Source: Aestuariibaculum lutulentum (lineage in GTDB: Bacteria > Bacteroidota > Bacteroidia > Flavobacteriales > Flavobacteriaceae). From it: a stretch of DNA of 64,000 nt. The notes below the pieces were generated by a model. It saw nothing but the letters and a program-made list of their open reading frames with translations. It did not search any database and was not told the origin of the DNA. The position numbers and the translations under genes were made by a program. The stretch is from assembly GCF_032926325.1 (NCBI RefSeq), contig NZ_CP136709.1, positions 2,574,501 to 2,638,500 on the forward strand, in the 5' to 3' direction. Positions 7,470 through 15,856 of this stretch are shown piece after piece (position 1 is the first letter of the stretch; each line of letters starts with the position of its first letter).

Positions 7470-8135
7470 ATGGCAACAGAAACTATACATGTATATTTTA
7501 TGCCGGGTATGGCGGCAAGCCCTAAAATTTTTGAGTATATCAAATTTCCAGAGCCGCAATTTAAACTTCACTTTTTAGAGTGGATAATGCCAGAAAGAGA
7601 GGAATCGATTAACGATTATGCCTTACGTATATGTGAACATATAGAATTTGACAATGTTGTTTTGGTTGGCGTGTCTTTTGGTGGTGTATTGGTGCAGGAG
7701 ATGAGTAAGCATATTTCGGTTAGAAAACTAATTATTGTATCGAGTGTTAAACAACAGAATGAAATACCAAGGCAAATGCTTATAGCAAAGGCTACTATGG
7801 CTTATAAATTAGTGCCTACACAATTAGCAAGTAAAATTGACGTTGTTGCTAAATATGCTTTTGGCAATAATGTGACCAAGCGTTTGGATTTATATAAGAA
7901 ATACCTGTCGGTAAACGATAGCAAATATTTAAGCTGGGCTATAGAACAGATGGTATGTTGGAGTCAAACAATTGTTCCTGAGGGTTTGGTTCATATCCAT
8001 GGTGATAACGATTCTGTATTTCCAATTAAAAATATTAAAAATTGTATAATTATAAAGGGAGGAACCCATATTATGATTATCAATAAATATAAATGGTTCA
8101 ATGAAAATTTGCCACAGATTATTTTAGAAGCATAA
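7470..8135 (+). CDS. Alpha/beta hydrolase
   Basis: A 221-residue cytoplasmic hydrolase-fold protein. The nucleophile elbow is GVSFGG (Ser69). The acid is probably the Asp in HIHGDNDSVFP, and the histidine is in GGTHIMI near the C-terminus, so the triad order is normal. The oxyanion-hole strand is YFMPGMAASP, where the usual HG is replaced by PG. No signal peptide is present. The substrate is unknown; the short cap between strand 6 and the acid suggests a small ester or lactone. The ATG at 7470 is preferred because the alternative at 7416 lies upstream of the -7 box. It is followed 36 bp later by the lytic transglycosylase gene and may be co-transcribed with it. Confidence 0.82.
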   Translation: MATETIHVYFMPGMAASPKIFEYIKFPEPQFKLHFLEWIMPEREESINDYALRICEHIEFDNVVLVGVSFGGVLVQEMSKHISVRKLIIVSSVKQQNEIPRQMLIAKATMAYKLVPTQLASKIDVVAKYAFGNNVTKRLDLYKKYLSVNDSKYLSWAIEQMVCWSQTIVPEGLVHIHGDNDSVFPIKNIKNCIIIKGGTHIMIINKYKWFNENLPQIILEA

Positions 8136-8171
8136 TCAATTTTATTACCTTTAGAGAAAAACTTTTTAGCG

Positions 8172-9092
8172 ATGAAGATTATAGAGAAAGCCTTGGCGTT
8201 TGTGGGATTATTAAGTTTATGTGCGTTATTTATTTATGCTCTGCAAGACGCGCCAACAGATGAAAATTTTGAGAAGAAATTGATAAACGATTATAACGTT
8301 TATGCCATTCAGGTGCCAGACGATTTAGAGTTTTCAGGAGAACCTTTGCCATTAAAAAATCCTGATATTTTAGAGCGTATGGATAGAGAGTTGTTGGTTA
8401 ACACGTATTGGCAATCTAACGGGTTGTTAATGTTTAAGCGTGCCAATAAATATTTTCCGGTAATCGAGCCTATTTTAAAGAAGAATGGTATCCCCGATGA
8501 TTTTAAATATTTGGCTGTGATAGAAAGTGGCTTAACCAATGTCGTGTCTCCTGCAGGAGCAAGAGGTGTTTGGCAAATTATGCCAGCAACAGCAAAGGAG
8601 AATGGATTAGAAGTTAATGATAATGTTGATGAGCGTTATAATCTTGAAAAATCTACTGAAGTTGCTTGTAAGTATTTATTGGATGCAAAAAAAAATTTAG
8701 GAAGCTGGACATTGGCAGCAGCGGCTTACAATGCAGGTAATGCTGGTGTGGCAAGACGTTTAAAAGAGCAAAATGTAACAGATTATTACGATTTACTTTT
8801 AGGGGAAGAAACAGGGCGTTATTTGTTTAGAATCGTTGCGTTGAAAGAAATTTTATCTCACCCTGCGAAATACGGATTCAACTTTAGAGAAAAAGATTTA
8901 TATCAGGAAGTGCCTACCTATAAAGTGAAAGTTGATTCAGCAGTAACCGACTTTACTAAGTTTGCTGAAGGTTTTGGTATTAATTACAAGATATTGAAAT
9001 TACACAACCCTTGGTTGAGAGAACCACACCTGAATAACAAGTCTCGAAAAATGTATGAGATTGATATTCCAAAAGAAGGGTATTACAATTAA
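8172..9092 (+). CDS. Membrane-anchored lytic transglycosylase (SLT domain, MltD-like)
   Basis: A 306-residue protein with an N-terminal hydrophobic anchor (about residues 8-24) and a goose-lysozyme-like SLT domain (about 95-230). The catalytic glutamate is Glu118 in AVIESGL, followed by SPAGARGVWQIMPATA and AAAAYNAGNAGV, all hallmark motifs. It cleaves peptidoglycan between MurNAc and GlcNAc to leave 1,6-anhydro ends, in the periplasm. The last 60 residues (VDSAVTDFTKFAEGFG...LKLHNPWL) look like a single degenerate LysM-like segment rather than the repeated LysM of E. coli MltD. A bidirectional terminator follows. Confidence 0.92.
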   Translation: MKIIEKALAFVGLLSLCALFIYALQDAPTDENFEKKLINDYNVYAIQVPDDLEFSGEPLPLKNPDILERMDRELLVNTYWQSNGLLMFKRANKYFPVIEPILKKNGIPDDFKYLAVIESGLTNVVSPAGARGVWQIMPATAKENGLEVNDNVDERYNLEKSTEVACKYLLDAKKNLGSWTLAAAAYNAGNAGVARRLKEQNVTDYYDLLLGEETGRYLFRIVALKEILSHPAKYGFNFREKDLYQEVPTYKVKVDSAVTDFTKFAEGFGINYKILKLHNPWLREPHLNNKSRKMYEIDIPKEGYYN

Positions 9093-9112
9093 GATTAATA
9101 ATGTATAGATAT

Positions 9113-9145
9113 AAAAAAAGCACATCATTTAGATGTGCTTTTTTT
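9113..9145. terminator. Bidirectional Rho-independent terminator
   Basis: AAAAAAAGCACATC pairs perfectly with its complement across a 5-nt loop, with A and T tracts on both flanks. It is shared by the convergent transglycosylase and TPR protein genes. Confidence 0.85.
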
Positions 9146-9165
9146 ATATCCTATTTAGAAGGAAA

Positions 9166-9741
9166 TTATCCTCTTCTTTTTTGTGCTCTAAGCGATCCGC
9201 CAGCACCATAATGTTGACTTGGTCCTTGTGCGCGCTTCATATTATCTTTCATCATTTTAATTTGATCGGCAAGCATGCCTTGTTTATCTAATTTAGAAGC
9301 TTCGCTCAATAATTTCTGAGCTTCCTGCTTTCTGCGTTTAGAAAAAGCAATTCCAGCTAAATTTAATTTAGCCATAGCTAAGTCATGATCCATAGATAAT
9401 CCTAAAGTTACCGCTTTCTTAAAGAATTTTTCAGCTTCATTAACATTAGACTGCGATACCATTAAACCGTGTAGGTAGTTGTAGTAACCCTGTTGTTTTT
9501 TTACTAAAGCACTTTCAGGGTTTTTAATTTTATCTAACCATTTTTTAGCACCATCAAAATCCTGTTTACGTAATCTTAAAAATGCCAGTAAAATAAATTC
9601 GTTTTTAAAATATAAGAATACAAATATTAAAGATAGTAGTATAAGCATAATACCATTACCAATATTATTCTCAACAAATTGATAAATAGCATACCCGAAA
9701 ATTGCGATCGCTATGATAAGTTTTATAATTTTATTGTACAT
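9166..9741 (-). CDS. Membrane-anchored TPR-like protein
   Basis: A 191-residue protein with two N-terminal transmembrane helices (about residues 5-23 and 28-46), then a helical region with TPR-like periodicity (about 58-165: FDGAKKWLDKIKNPES, NEAEKFFKKAVTLGL, KQEAQKLLSEASKLD). The C-terminus is a low-complexity basic tail (AGGSLRAQKRRG). It probably displays a cytoplasmic protein-interaction platform on the inner membrane; the partner is unknown. It is common as a conserved hypothetical in flavobacteria. It is a single-gene unit ending at the shared terminator. Confidence 0.75.
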   Translation of the reverse strand: MYNKIIKLIIAIAIFGYAIYQFVENNIGNGIMLILLSLIFVFLYFKNEFILLAFLRLRKQDFDGAKKWLDKIKNPESALVKKQQGYYNYLHGLMVSQSNVNEAEKFFKKAVTLGLSMDHDLAMAKLNLAGIAFSKRRKQEAQKLLSEASKLDKQGMLADQIKMMKDNMKRAQGPSQHYGAGGSLRAQKRRG

Positions 9742-9937
9742 TTTTATTAGGTTTGTAGTGTTTAATAGGCTTTTTAAAACCTGGTTACCTTTATTCGATT
9801 TGCAAATAAACTAAAATTTTATCAAAATAGAATAAAAGATAATTAACAAAAAGCGGGCGATTATCCTAAATAAATAGGCTTATGAAGGGCTCGAAAACGT
9901 ATCAAAAAATTATTTCAAAATATTTTTTTAAATAACG

Positions 9938-9968
9938 TTTGTCAATGTGAAAAGTCTTTGTATATTTG
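9938..9968 (+). promoter_or_regulatory. Strong promoter of rpmH
   Basis: TTTG at 9938-9941, a 19-bp spacer and TATATTTG at 9961-9968 give a perfect Bacteroidota -33/-7 promoter. The leader to the rpmH ATG is about 63 nt. The rest of the 296-bp gap 9742-10037 shows nothing else I can identify. Confidence 0.85.
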
Positions 9969-10037
9969 CGCTCAGTTTTGGAGGAACCCAAAGAAATAAT
10001 AATTAAGTACAATTCAGATTTTTAAAGATACAAGATA

Positions 10038-10199
10038 ATGAGTAAAAGAACATTTCAGCCATCGAAAAGAAAGAGAAGAAACAAACATGGCTTTAGAGAA
10101 AGAATGGCTTCTGCTAATGGAAGAAAAGTACTTGCTCGCAGAAGAGCTAAGGGAAGAAAAAAATTGTCTGTATCGACTGAATCTAGACATAAAAAATAA
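10038..10199 (+). CDS. rpmH: 50S ribosomal protein L34
   Basis: A 53-residue, very basic protein reading MSKRTFQPSKRKRRNKHGF, then RERMASANGRKVLARRRAKG, the universal L34 signature, with a short C-terminal extension (VSTESRHKK). It is an rRNA-binding component of the large subunit. In many bacteria rpmH is followed by rnpA and yidC; here it stands alone, with a strong promoter and a terminator, and carB comes next. The minus-strand open frame that covers it is a by-product of its Arg/Lys-rich codons and is not a gene. Confidence 0.97.
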   Translation: MSKRTFQPSKRKRRNKHGFRERMASANGRKVLARRRAKGRKKLSVSTESRHKK

Positions 10200-10221
10200 T
10201 GATATTATATTGTTATAATAT

Positions 10222-10253
10222 AAAGGTGTTGCTTTAGTGTAACGCCTTTTTTT
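10222..10253 (+). terminator. Rho-independent terminator of rpmH
   Basis: AAAGGTGTT pairs with AACGCCTTT (one G-T wobble) across a 10-nt loop and is followed by a T-run, 22 nt after the stop. Confidence 0.75.
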
Positions 10254-10311
10254 ATGCATACTTATCACTTACTACAGTAACATACATAATTAGAATACAT
10301 AAACAGGAAAA

Positions 10312-13164
10312 ATGCCTAAAAATTCAAAACTTAAATCGATATTAATAATTGGCTCGGGTCCTATCGTTATAGGACAGGCATGTGAATTTGATTATTCTGG
10401 AACTCAAGCTCTAAGATCTCTTAGAGAAGATGGAATTGAAACAATATTAATCAATTCTAACCCAGCAACAATCATGACAGATCCTTCTATGGCAGATCAT
10501 GTTTACTTGCTACCGCTAACAACCAAGTCTATTATTAAAATCTTAAAAGAACATCCGCAAATTGATGCTGTTTTACCAACAATGGGAGGACAAACAGCGT
10601 TAAACTTATGTATTGAAGCAGATGAAAAAGGAATCTGGAAAGATTTTGGAGTAGACATTATTGGTGTTGATATCGATGCTATTAATATTACCGAAGACAG
10701 AGAGCAGTTCCGTGAATTAATGGAGAAGATTGGAGTAAAAATGGCTCCTCAGGCAACTGCAACCTCATTTTTAGAAGGAAAGAAAATTGCACAGGAATTT
10801 GGTTTCCCATTATGTATCCGTTCGTCGTTCACTTTAGGTGGAGCAGGAGCAGCTATCGTATATGATGAGGCTGATTATGATGAATTATTAACTCGCGGAT
10901 TAGAAATATCTCCTATCCATGAGGTAATGATTGATAAAGCAATGATGGGATGGAAAGAGTACGAGTTAGAGCTTTTAAGAGATGCTAACGATAACGTAGT
11001 TATTATCTGTTCTATCGAAAATATGGACCCAATGGGAATCCACACTGGAGATTCTATCACCGTTGCTCCGGCAATGACTTTAAGTGATAGTACATTCCAG
11101 AAAATGCGTGATATGGCTATCTTAATGATGCGTAGTATTGGTGACTTCGCTGGTGGATGTAACGTACAGTTCGCAGTATCGCCAGACGATCAGGAAGATA
11201 TTATCGCTATCGAGATTAACCCTCGTGTATCTCGTTCTTCGGCTTTAGCAAGTAAAGCAACTGGATATCCAATTGCTAAAATTGCTGCGAAATTAGCTAT
11301 CGGTTACCACTTAGATGAATTACAAAACCAAATTACAAAATCTACTTCAGCTTTATTCGAGCCTACTTTAGATTACGTAATCGTTAAAATACCACGTTGG
11401 AACTTCGATAAGTTTGAAGGATCAGACAGAACTTTAGGTCTTCAAATGAAGTCTGTAGGTGAGGTTATGGGTATTGGTCGTTCTTTCCAAGAAGCACTTC
11501 ATAAAGCAACACAATCTTTAGAGATTAAGCGTAATGGTTTAGGTGCCGATGGTAAAGAGAACAAAAACTACGATCAAATTATCGAGAAATTAACCTATGC
11601 GTCTTGGGATCGTGTATTCACTATTTACGATGCCATCGCTATGGGTATTCCGTTAAGCAGAATCCACGAAATCACTAAGATTGATATGTGGTTCTTAAAA
11701 CAATACGAAGAGTTATTCTTATTACAAAAAGAAATTTCTACGTATACAATTGATACATTAAATAAAGAACTTTTACTTGAAGCTAAACAAAAAGGTTACG
11801 GTGACAGACAGATTGCTCACATGTTAGGTTGTTTAGAAAGTGAAGTTTATAATAAACGTGAAGAATTAGGTATTAACCGTGTTTACAAATTAGTAGATAC
11901 ATGTGCTGCCGAGTTTAAAGCACAAACACCTTACTATTACTCAACATTTGAGAGTGATATGGAAACTGCAGACGGAAAGCGTTATGCAGATAACGAAAGT
12001 GTGGTGTCTGATAAAAAGAAAATCATTGTATTGGGTTCAGGACCAAACCGTATCGGGCAAGGTATCGAGTTCGATTACTGTTGTGTGCACGGGGTGTTAG
12101 CTGCAGCTGAAGCGGGTTATGAAACCATCATGATTAACTGTAATCCAGAAACGGTTTCAACCGATTTTGATACAGCAGATAAATTATACTTCGAGCCGGT
12201 ATTCTGGGAGCACATTTACGACATCATCAAACATGAAAAGCCAGAAGGTGTTATTGTTCAGTTAGGTGGTCAGACCGCTTTAAAACTTGCTGAAAAATTA
12301 GACCGTTACGGTATTAAAATCATCGGAACAAGCTACGAAGCTTTAGATTTAGCTGAAGACAGAGGAAGTTTCTCAACCTTATTAAAAGAGAACAACATTC
12401 CTTACCCAGAATTCGATACTGCCGAGTCTGCTGAAGAAGCTTTAAAAGTTGCTGATAAATTAGATTTCCCAATCCTTGTAAGACCATCTTATGTATTAGG
12501 AGGACAAGGAATGAAAATTGTAATCAACAAAGAAGAGCTTGAAAAGCACGTGGTTGATTTATTAAGAACAATCCCTAACAACAAATTGTTACTTGACCAC
12601 TATTTAGATGGTGCGATTGAAGCTGAAGCTGACGCAATTTGTGATGGAGAAGATGTTTACATCATCGGTATCATGGAGCACATCGAGCCTTGTGGAATTC
12701 ACTCAGGTGATAGTAATGCAACATTACCTCCGTTCAACTTAGGAGATTTGGTAATGCAGCAAATTAAAGATCACACGAAGAAAATTGCATTAGCTTTAAA
12801 TACTGTTGGTTTAATTAACATTCAGTTTGCAATAAAAGACGATGTGGTTTACATTATTGAAGCAAACCCAAGAGCATCTAGAACGGTACCATTTATCGCT
12901 AAAGCTTACGGTGAGCCTTACGTAAACTACGCTACTAAAGTCATGTTAGGAGATAAGAAAGTTAAAGATTTCAACTTTAATCCTCAATTAGAAGGATACG
13001 CGATTAAGCAACCGGTATTCTCTTTCAACAAATTCCCGAAAGTAAATAAACAATTAGGGCCAGAGATGAAGAGTACAGGAGAAAGTATCTTATTTATTGA
13101 GAGCTTAAAAGACGATGAGTTTTACGATTTATACTCAAGACGTAAAATGTATTTGAGTAAATAA
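10312..13164 (+). CDS. carB: Carbamoyl-phosphate synthase large subunit
   Basis: A 950-residue protein with the internal duplication of CarB. The first ATP-grasp half starts IIGSGPIVIGQACEFDYSG and the second IVLGSGPNRIGQGIEFDYC (about residue 560). Each half has a PTMGGQTALN / QLGGQTALKL motif and an E-x-NPR metal site (IEINPRVSRSSA; IEANPRASRTVP). It makes carbamoyl phosphate from bicarbonate, ammonia (from CarA) and two ATP, for arginine and pyrimidine synthesis. It ends shortly after the second synthetase domain (SRRKMYLSK). It thus lacks the C-terminal MGS-like allosteric domain of about 120 residues that binds UMP and ornithine in the 1073-residue E. coli enzyme. carA is not in the window. 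Confidence 0.96.
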   Translation: MPKNSKLKSILIIGSGPIVIGQACEFDYSGTQALRSLREDGIETILINSNPATIMTDPSMADHVYLLPLTTKSIIKILKEHPQIDAVLPTMGGQTALNLCIEADEKGIWKDFGVDIIGVDIDAINITEDREQFRELMEKIGVKMAPQATATSFLEGKKIAQEFGFPLCIRSSFTLGGAGAAIVYDEADYDELLTRGLEISPIHEVMIDKAMMGWKEYELELLRDANDNVVIICSIENMDPMGIHTGDSITVAPAMTLSDSTFQKMRDMAILMMRSIGDFAGGCNVQFAVSPDDQEDIIAIEINPRVSRSSALASKATGYPIAKIAAKLAIGYHLDELQNQITKSTSALFEPTLDYVIVKIPRWNFDKFEGSDRTLGLQMKSVGEVMGIGRSFQEALHKATQSLEIKRNGLGADGKENKNYDQIIEKLTYASWDRVFTIYDAIAMGIPLSRIHEITKIDMWFLKQYEELFLLQKEISTYTIDTLNKELLLEAKQKGYGDRQIAHMLGCLESEVYNKREELGINRVYKLVDTCAAEFKAQTPYYYSTFESDMETADGKRYADNESVVSDKKKIIVLGSGPNRIGQGIEFDYCCVHGVLAAAEAGYETIMINCNPETVSTDFDTADKLYFEPVFWEHIYDIIKHEKPEGVIVQLGGQTALKLAEKLDRYGIKIIGTSYEALDLAEDRGSFSTLLKENNIPYPEFDTAESAEEALKVADKLDFPILVRPSYVLGGQGMKIVINKEELEKHVVDLLRTIPNNKLLLDHYLDGAIEAEADAICDGEDVYIIGIMEHIEPCGIHSGDSNATLPPFNLGDLVMQQIKDHTKKIALALNTVGLINIQFAIKDDVVYIIEANPRASRTVPFIAKAYGEPYVNYATKVMLGDKKVKDFNFNPQLEGYAIKQPVFSFNKFPKVNKQLGPEMKSTGESILFIESLKDDEFYDLYSRRKMYLSK

Positions 13165-13182
13165 TCTTGAATTAAACACATG

Positions 13183-13211
13183 AAAAAGCCGCTTTTAAAG
13201 CGGCTTTTTTT
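13183..13211. terminator. Bidirectional Rho-independent terminator
   Basis: AAAAAGCCGCTT pairs with AAGCGGCTTTTT across a tight loop, with T/A tracts both ways. It ends carB (plus) and the seven-gene redox operon (minus), whose last stop codon touches it. Confidence 0.88.
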
Positions 13212-13581
13212 ATTTCTTATATAAGGTTTGTCGTTCCTTATCTTCTTCAACTTTTGTTATAAAATATTTGGTGTCCCCCAACCAAAAGAAAGTTCGGTAA
13301 CGTTCAAAATAGGTGAGTCTAACAAAACGACCTTGATATTTTTGTAGGTCTTCGATAATTTTTTTGTTGCCTTTCTCCACCGAAAAAGCAAAGCGTTGCT
13401 CTTCTGAAACCCCCTGACTTAATTCGCCTTCCCAGGTTTTTGTAAACATACCTTTGTTACTAAATTTAATTAAATCTCCTGAGCGAACACCCTCGCTGTA
13501 GGGAACATAATAAACAAAGCAAAAATATCCAATCGTTATAATAACAATGGCAGCAATCAATTTATAAAGAAATTTTTTCAT
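13210..13581 (-). CDS. Conserved small membrane-anchored protein, unknown function
   Basis: A 123-residue protein with one N-terminal transmembrane helix (about residues 5-27, LIAAIVIITIGYFCFVYYV) and an extracytoplasmic domain with alternating aromatic and charged strands (SGDLIKFSNKGMFTKTWEGEL, RFVRLTYFERYRTFFWLGDTKYFI). It belongs to a flavobacterial family sometimes mislabelled '6-phosphogluconate dehydrogenase'; nothing in it resembles a dehydrogenase. It is the last gene on the minus-strand redox operon, 40 bp after yceI, but it may be there by operon accretion rather than function. Confidence 0.7.
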   Translation of the reverse strand: MKKFLYKLIAAIVIITIGYFCFVYYVPYSEGVRSGDLIKFSNKGMFTKTWEGELSQGVSEEQRFAFSVEKGNKKIIEDLQKYQGRFVRLTYFERYRTFFWLGDTKYFITKVEEDKERQTLYKK

Positions 13582-13621
13582 AGTAAAGATTTGATATAGG
13601 CTAAAGATAATAAAATCCTAA

Positions 13622-14164
13622 TTACTTTTTTGTAAGTTTAAAATTGAAAACTACATCTATCGTTTCAGCTATTTTGTTACTAACTATTTTCGGAATTTCA
13701 ATATCAAAATCGGAAGCATAAGCCTTAAAAGCGCCAGAAATTTCAAGAATGTCATTTACTTTTGAAATAACAATAGGAACCTTTTTTAAGGTTTTGCTTT
13801 TGCCATGAAAGCTGATTTCTCCACTAATGGTTGGCGCTGTATTTTGTTTTATATCTGGAAAATTAAAGGCATCAATACGACCCTTAAAGGTTGCCTTTGG
13901 GTAGGTGTCTGATTCAGCATAGTTTTCATTAAAGTGTTCTTCCATTAAGGCATTTTTAAACCGGAAACCTTTTACAAGAACTAGCGCTGCAAATTCACCA
14001 TTTTCTGCATTTAGAATAGCAGTTACGGAATGGTTTGTGGCTTTAACCTCTTCAAAGGAAGGCACTGAAGCTTCGAAGGCAACCGTGCCTGTTTTGGTTA
14101 AATATTTATCCTGAGCAAAGACATTTAAGCTGATAAATGAGATGCAATAGAGTAGATATTTCAT
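13622..14164 (-). CDS. YceI family lipid/isoprenoid-binding protein
   Basis: A 180-residue secreted protein with a Sec signal peptide (MKYLLYCISFISLNVFA, cleavage before QDKYL) and a YceI beta-barrel domain over the remaining length. ASVPSFEEVKATNHSVTAIL and EEHFNENYAESDTYPKATF are the usual YceI landmarks. Characterised members bind polyisoprenoid chains, such as quinone or carotenoid precursors, in the periplasm. It lies 46 bp downstream of the heme lipoprotein gene in the operon, so a role in carrying a quinone-like molecule to the redox proteins is possible but unproven. Confidence 0.88.
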   Translation of the reverse strand: MKYLLYCISFISLNVFAQDKYLTKTGTVAFEASVPSFEEVKATNHSVTAILNAENGEFAALVLVKGFRFKNALMEEHFNENYAESDTYPKATFKGRIDAFNFPDIKQNTAPTISGEISFHGKSKTLKKVPIVISKVNDILEISGAFKAYASDFDIEIPKIVSNKIAETIDVVFNFKLTKK

Positions 14165-14210
14165 TGTGTAATTTTAAGGTTTTAATTAAAACATTCTGTC
14201 AAATCCCAGA

Positions 14211-14582
14211 TTAATTTTCCAGTAAACCATCATCTTTCCATTTTTGAATCAGGTTTTTTTGGGTTGTAGATAAGGTGCCATTAACTGGCATTTTCCCGGC
14301 TCCGGTTCTATTAATGCGATCTAGAATTGCATCAATATAACTAGATACCTGTGCATAGGTAGTTAAGGACATTGGAGCGTTATTTGAAAGAGTTGAGCCA
14401 TGACAGGATGTACAATTACTTGATATTATGCTTTTAATATCGGCATTGTAGGTCACTTTTTCAGTAGGTGTTGGATCCGGGTCAGGATCTGGTTGTGCCG
14501 TCATATCGTCGTCACTACTACTCGAGCAGTTAAAAACAAAAAGCGTTATCGCTAAGCCGTAAAAAATAGATTTGAAATTCAT
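14211..14582 (-). CDS. Mono-heme c-type cytochrome lipoprotein
   Basis: A 123-residue lipoprotein (signal MNFKSIFYGLAITLFVFNC, lipid Cys19). It has an Asp/Pro-rich flexible linker (about residues 24-41) and a small cytochrome c-like domain. Heme attachment is Cys57-x-x-Cys60-His61 (NCTSCHGS), and Met in GAGKMPVNG is the likely sixth ligand. The C-terminal IQKWKDDGLLEN is shared almost word for word with the neighbour at 14603-14965. Such a protein would carry electrons on the periplasmic or outer face of a lipid membrane. It is a paralogue produced by tandem duplication, 20 bp after its sister. Confidence 0.82.
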   Translation of the reverse strand: MNFKSIFYGLAITLFVFNCSSSSDDDMTAQPDPDPDPTPTEKVTYNADIKSIISSNCTSCHGSTLSNNAPMSLTTYAQVSSYIDAILDRINRTGAGKMPVNGTLSTTQKNLIQKWKDDGLLEN

Positions 14583-14602
14583 AGTAGAGAGTTTAAAGTT
14601 AT

Positions 14603-14965
14603 TTAGTTTTCCAGTAATCCATCAGTTTCCCATTTTTCAATGAGATCGATAAGGTTCTGTGGTAATTTAGGAGCACCAAATGGCATTTGTGCTCCTGGAC
14701 CATTACCATTAATCTTGCTAATTAAATTATTGTTCTGTACTGCAGATTTTACATTGGTATAAGTAACTAATGATATGCTAGCGCCACTATTAGGAGTACT
14801 TGCATGACAAGAGATGCAATTATTATCAATAACAGTTTTTATATCATCATTGTAAGTTACAAGATTAGGTAGAGGTGTTGTTTCAATTAAATCGTCTTCG
14901 CTATCATTGGCGCAGTTAAATAAGCAAATGAAAAAAAGAGATAATATTAAGGTAGATTGTTTCAT
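14603..14965 (-). CDS. Mono-heme c-type cytochrome lipoprotein (paralogue)
   Basis: A 120-residue lipoprotein (signal ending FNC, lipid Cys18) with a short acidic linker and the same cytochrome domain as the next gene. The heme site is Cys50-x-x-Cys53-His54 (NCISCHAS), a Met in GAQMPFG is the likely axial ligand, and the C-terminus is IEKWETDGLLEN. The two sisters differ most in the linker and around the heme loop, which suggests different partners or midpoint potentials (inference). It follows the DUF5777 gene by 11 bp and is certainly co-transcribed with it. Confidence 0.82.
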   Translation of the reverse strand: MKQSTLILSLFFICLFNCANDSEDDLIETTPLPNLVTYNDDIKTVIDNNCISCHASTPNSGASISLVTYTNVKSAVQNNNLISKINGNGPGAQMPFGAPKLPQNLIDLIEKWETDGLLEN

Positions 14966-14976
14966 AGTATAACGAG

Positions 14977-15822
14977 TTAAAATACACGACTTAGGTTAAA
15001 TCCGAAATAAATGTTGCCATCGCTCCAATCTCCGGTACCTTGTCCTAAAAAGGTGTTGGTGTTCATACCTTGAGCATTGGTGAAGTGCATTTGAAAAACA
15101 TGCCCTCCGGTTTCTAAATCGATACCTATGGATAGAGGATTTTTAAACGGAGAATTGTCGGCACGGTTTAAATGCCACCCATAATCAGCGTTTAAAGACC
15201 AGCGTTTACCTAGTTTATAACGACCACCAAATCCCAATGCAAATTGAGAATTATCCTGTTCGTCAATAGTTACGTAATTATCATGAAAGAAGGTAGGAGC
15301 TAGTTCTAAAGATAAATTGGTGTTCACTTTTCTGGATACCAATACTTGTGCAGTGTATCCCAGTCGATGTTTAAATTCTAAAAGCGGAAGGTTGTCTTTC
15401 TCCAGTCCTGTATTTATTAATATGGAATTGTATCCTACTATTGTAAGTGGAAAACCATTGTTTTCCTGTTTAATTAAAGTGTATTTTGCAGCAGCTTCAT
15501 AAATTTTTTGAAACGAACTTCTGGAGACGCTCACATTTAAATCGTCGGTAATACCGAAAATGAAATTTAATCGGGTTACGGCATCATCCAGTCCGAAAAA
15601 GGTATCGATGCCATTTTCTAAGCTTCCAAACCGGTGTGCTACTACAAATGTAAATTCGCCTTTCGCAACCAGTTTAGTGGATTCAAAATTTACAATTTTA
15701 AGTCCTTTAAAAGCGGCCGTGGCGTATTGAGACGATTCATCAGTATCTATTTCGTCTAATAAATCATCCTGAGCGTAAACTAGTATAGGAATACAAAAAA
15801 GAAAAATAAGCAGGTGTTTCAT
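14977..15822 (-). CDS. DUF5777 family outer-membrane beta-barrel protein
   Basis: A 281-residue protein with a signal peptide (MKHLLIFLFCIPILVYA) and a body of amphipathic strands ending in an outer-membrane-type C-terminal strand with terminal Phe (FGFNLSRVF). FTFVVAHRFGSLENG and LNFIFGITDDLNVSVSRS match the DUF5777 family of Bacteroidota, which has no assigned function. Because it sits between a secreted cupredoxin and two heme lipoproteins, the barrel could be a conduit or anchor for electron transfer across the outer membrane. That is inference from gene order only. Confidence 0.82.
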   Translation of the reverse strand: MKHLLIFLFCIPILVYAQDDLLDEIDTDESSQYATAAFKGLKIVNFESTKLVAKGEFTFVVAHRFGSLENGIDTFFGLDDAVTRLNFIFGITDDLNVSVSRSSFQKIYEAAAKYTLIKQENNGFPLTIVGYNSILINTGLEKDNLPLLEFKHRLGYTAQVLVSRKVNTNLSLELAPTFFHDNYVTIDEQDNSQFALGFGGRYKLGKRWSLNADYGWHLNRADNSPFKNPLSIGIDLETGGHVFQMHFTNAQGMNTNTFLGQGTGDWSDGNIYFGFNLSRVF

Positions 15823-15856
15823 GTATAAAGTAGTTTAGTTAATTATGTTTAAAAGT

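Noticed and set aside
10014..10268. 84-codon minus-strand open frame over rpmH
   Set aside because: It is the mirror of the Arg/Lys codons of L34, with no start context or family; L34 on the plus strand is certain.
13210..13581. '6-phosphogluconate dehydrogenase' label for the small membrane protein
   Set aside because: Length, membrane anchor and sequence have nothing in common with the dehydrogenase; the label is a known misannotation of this family.
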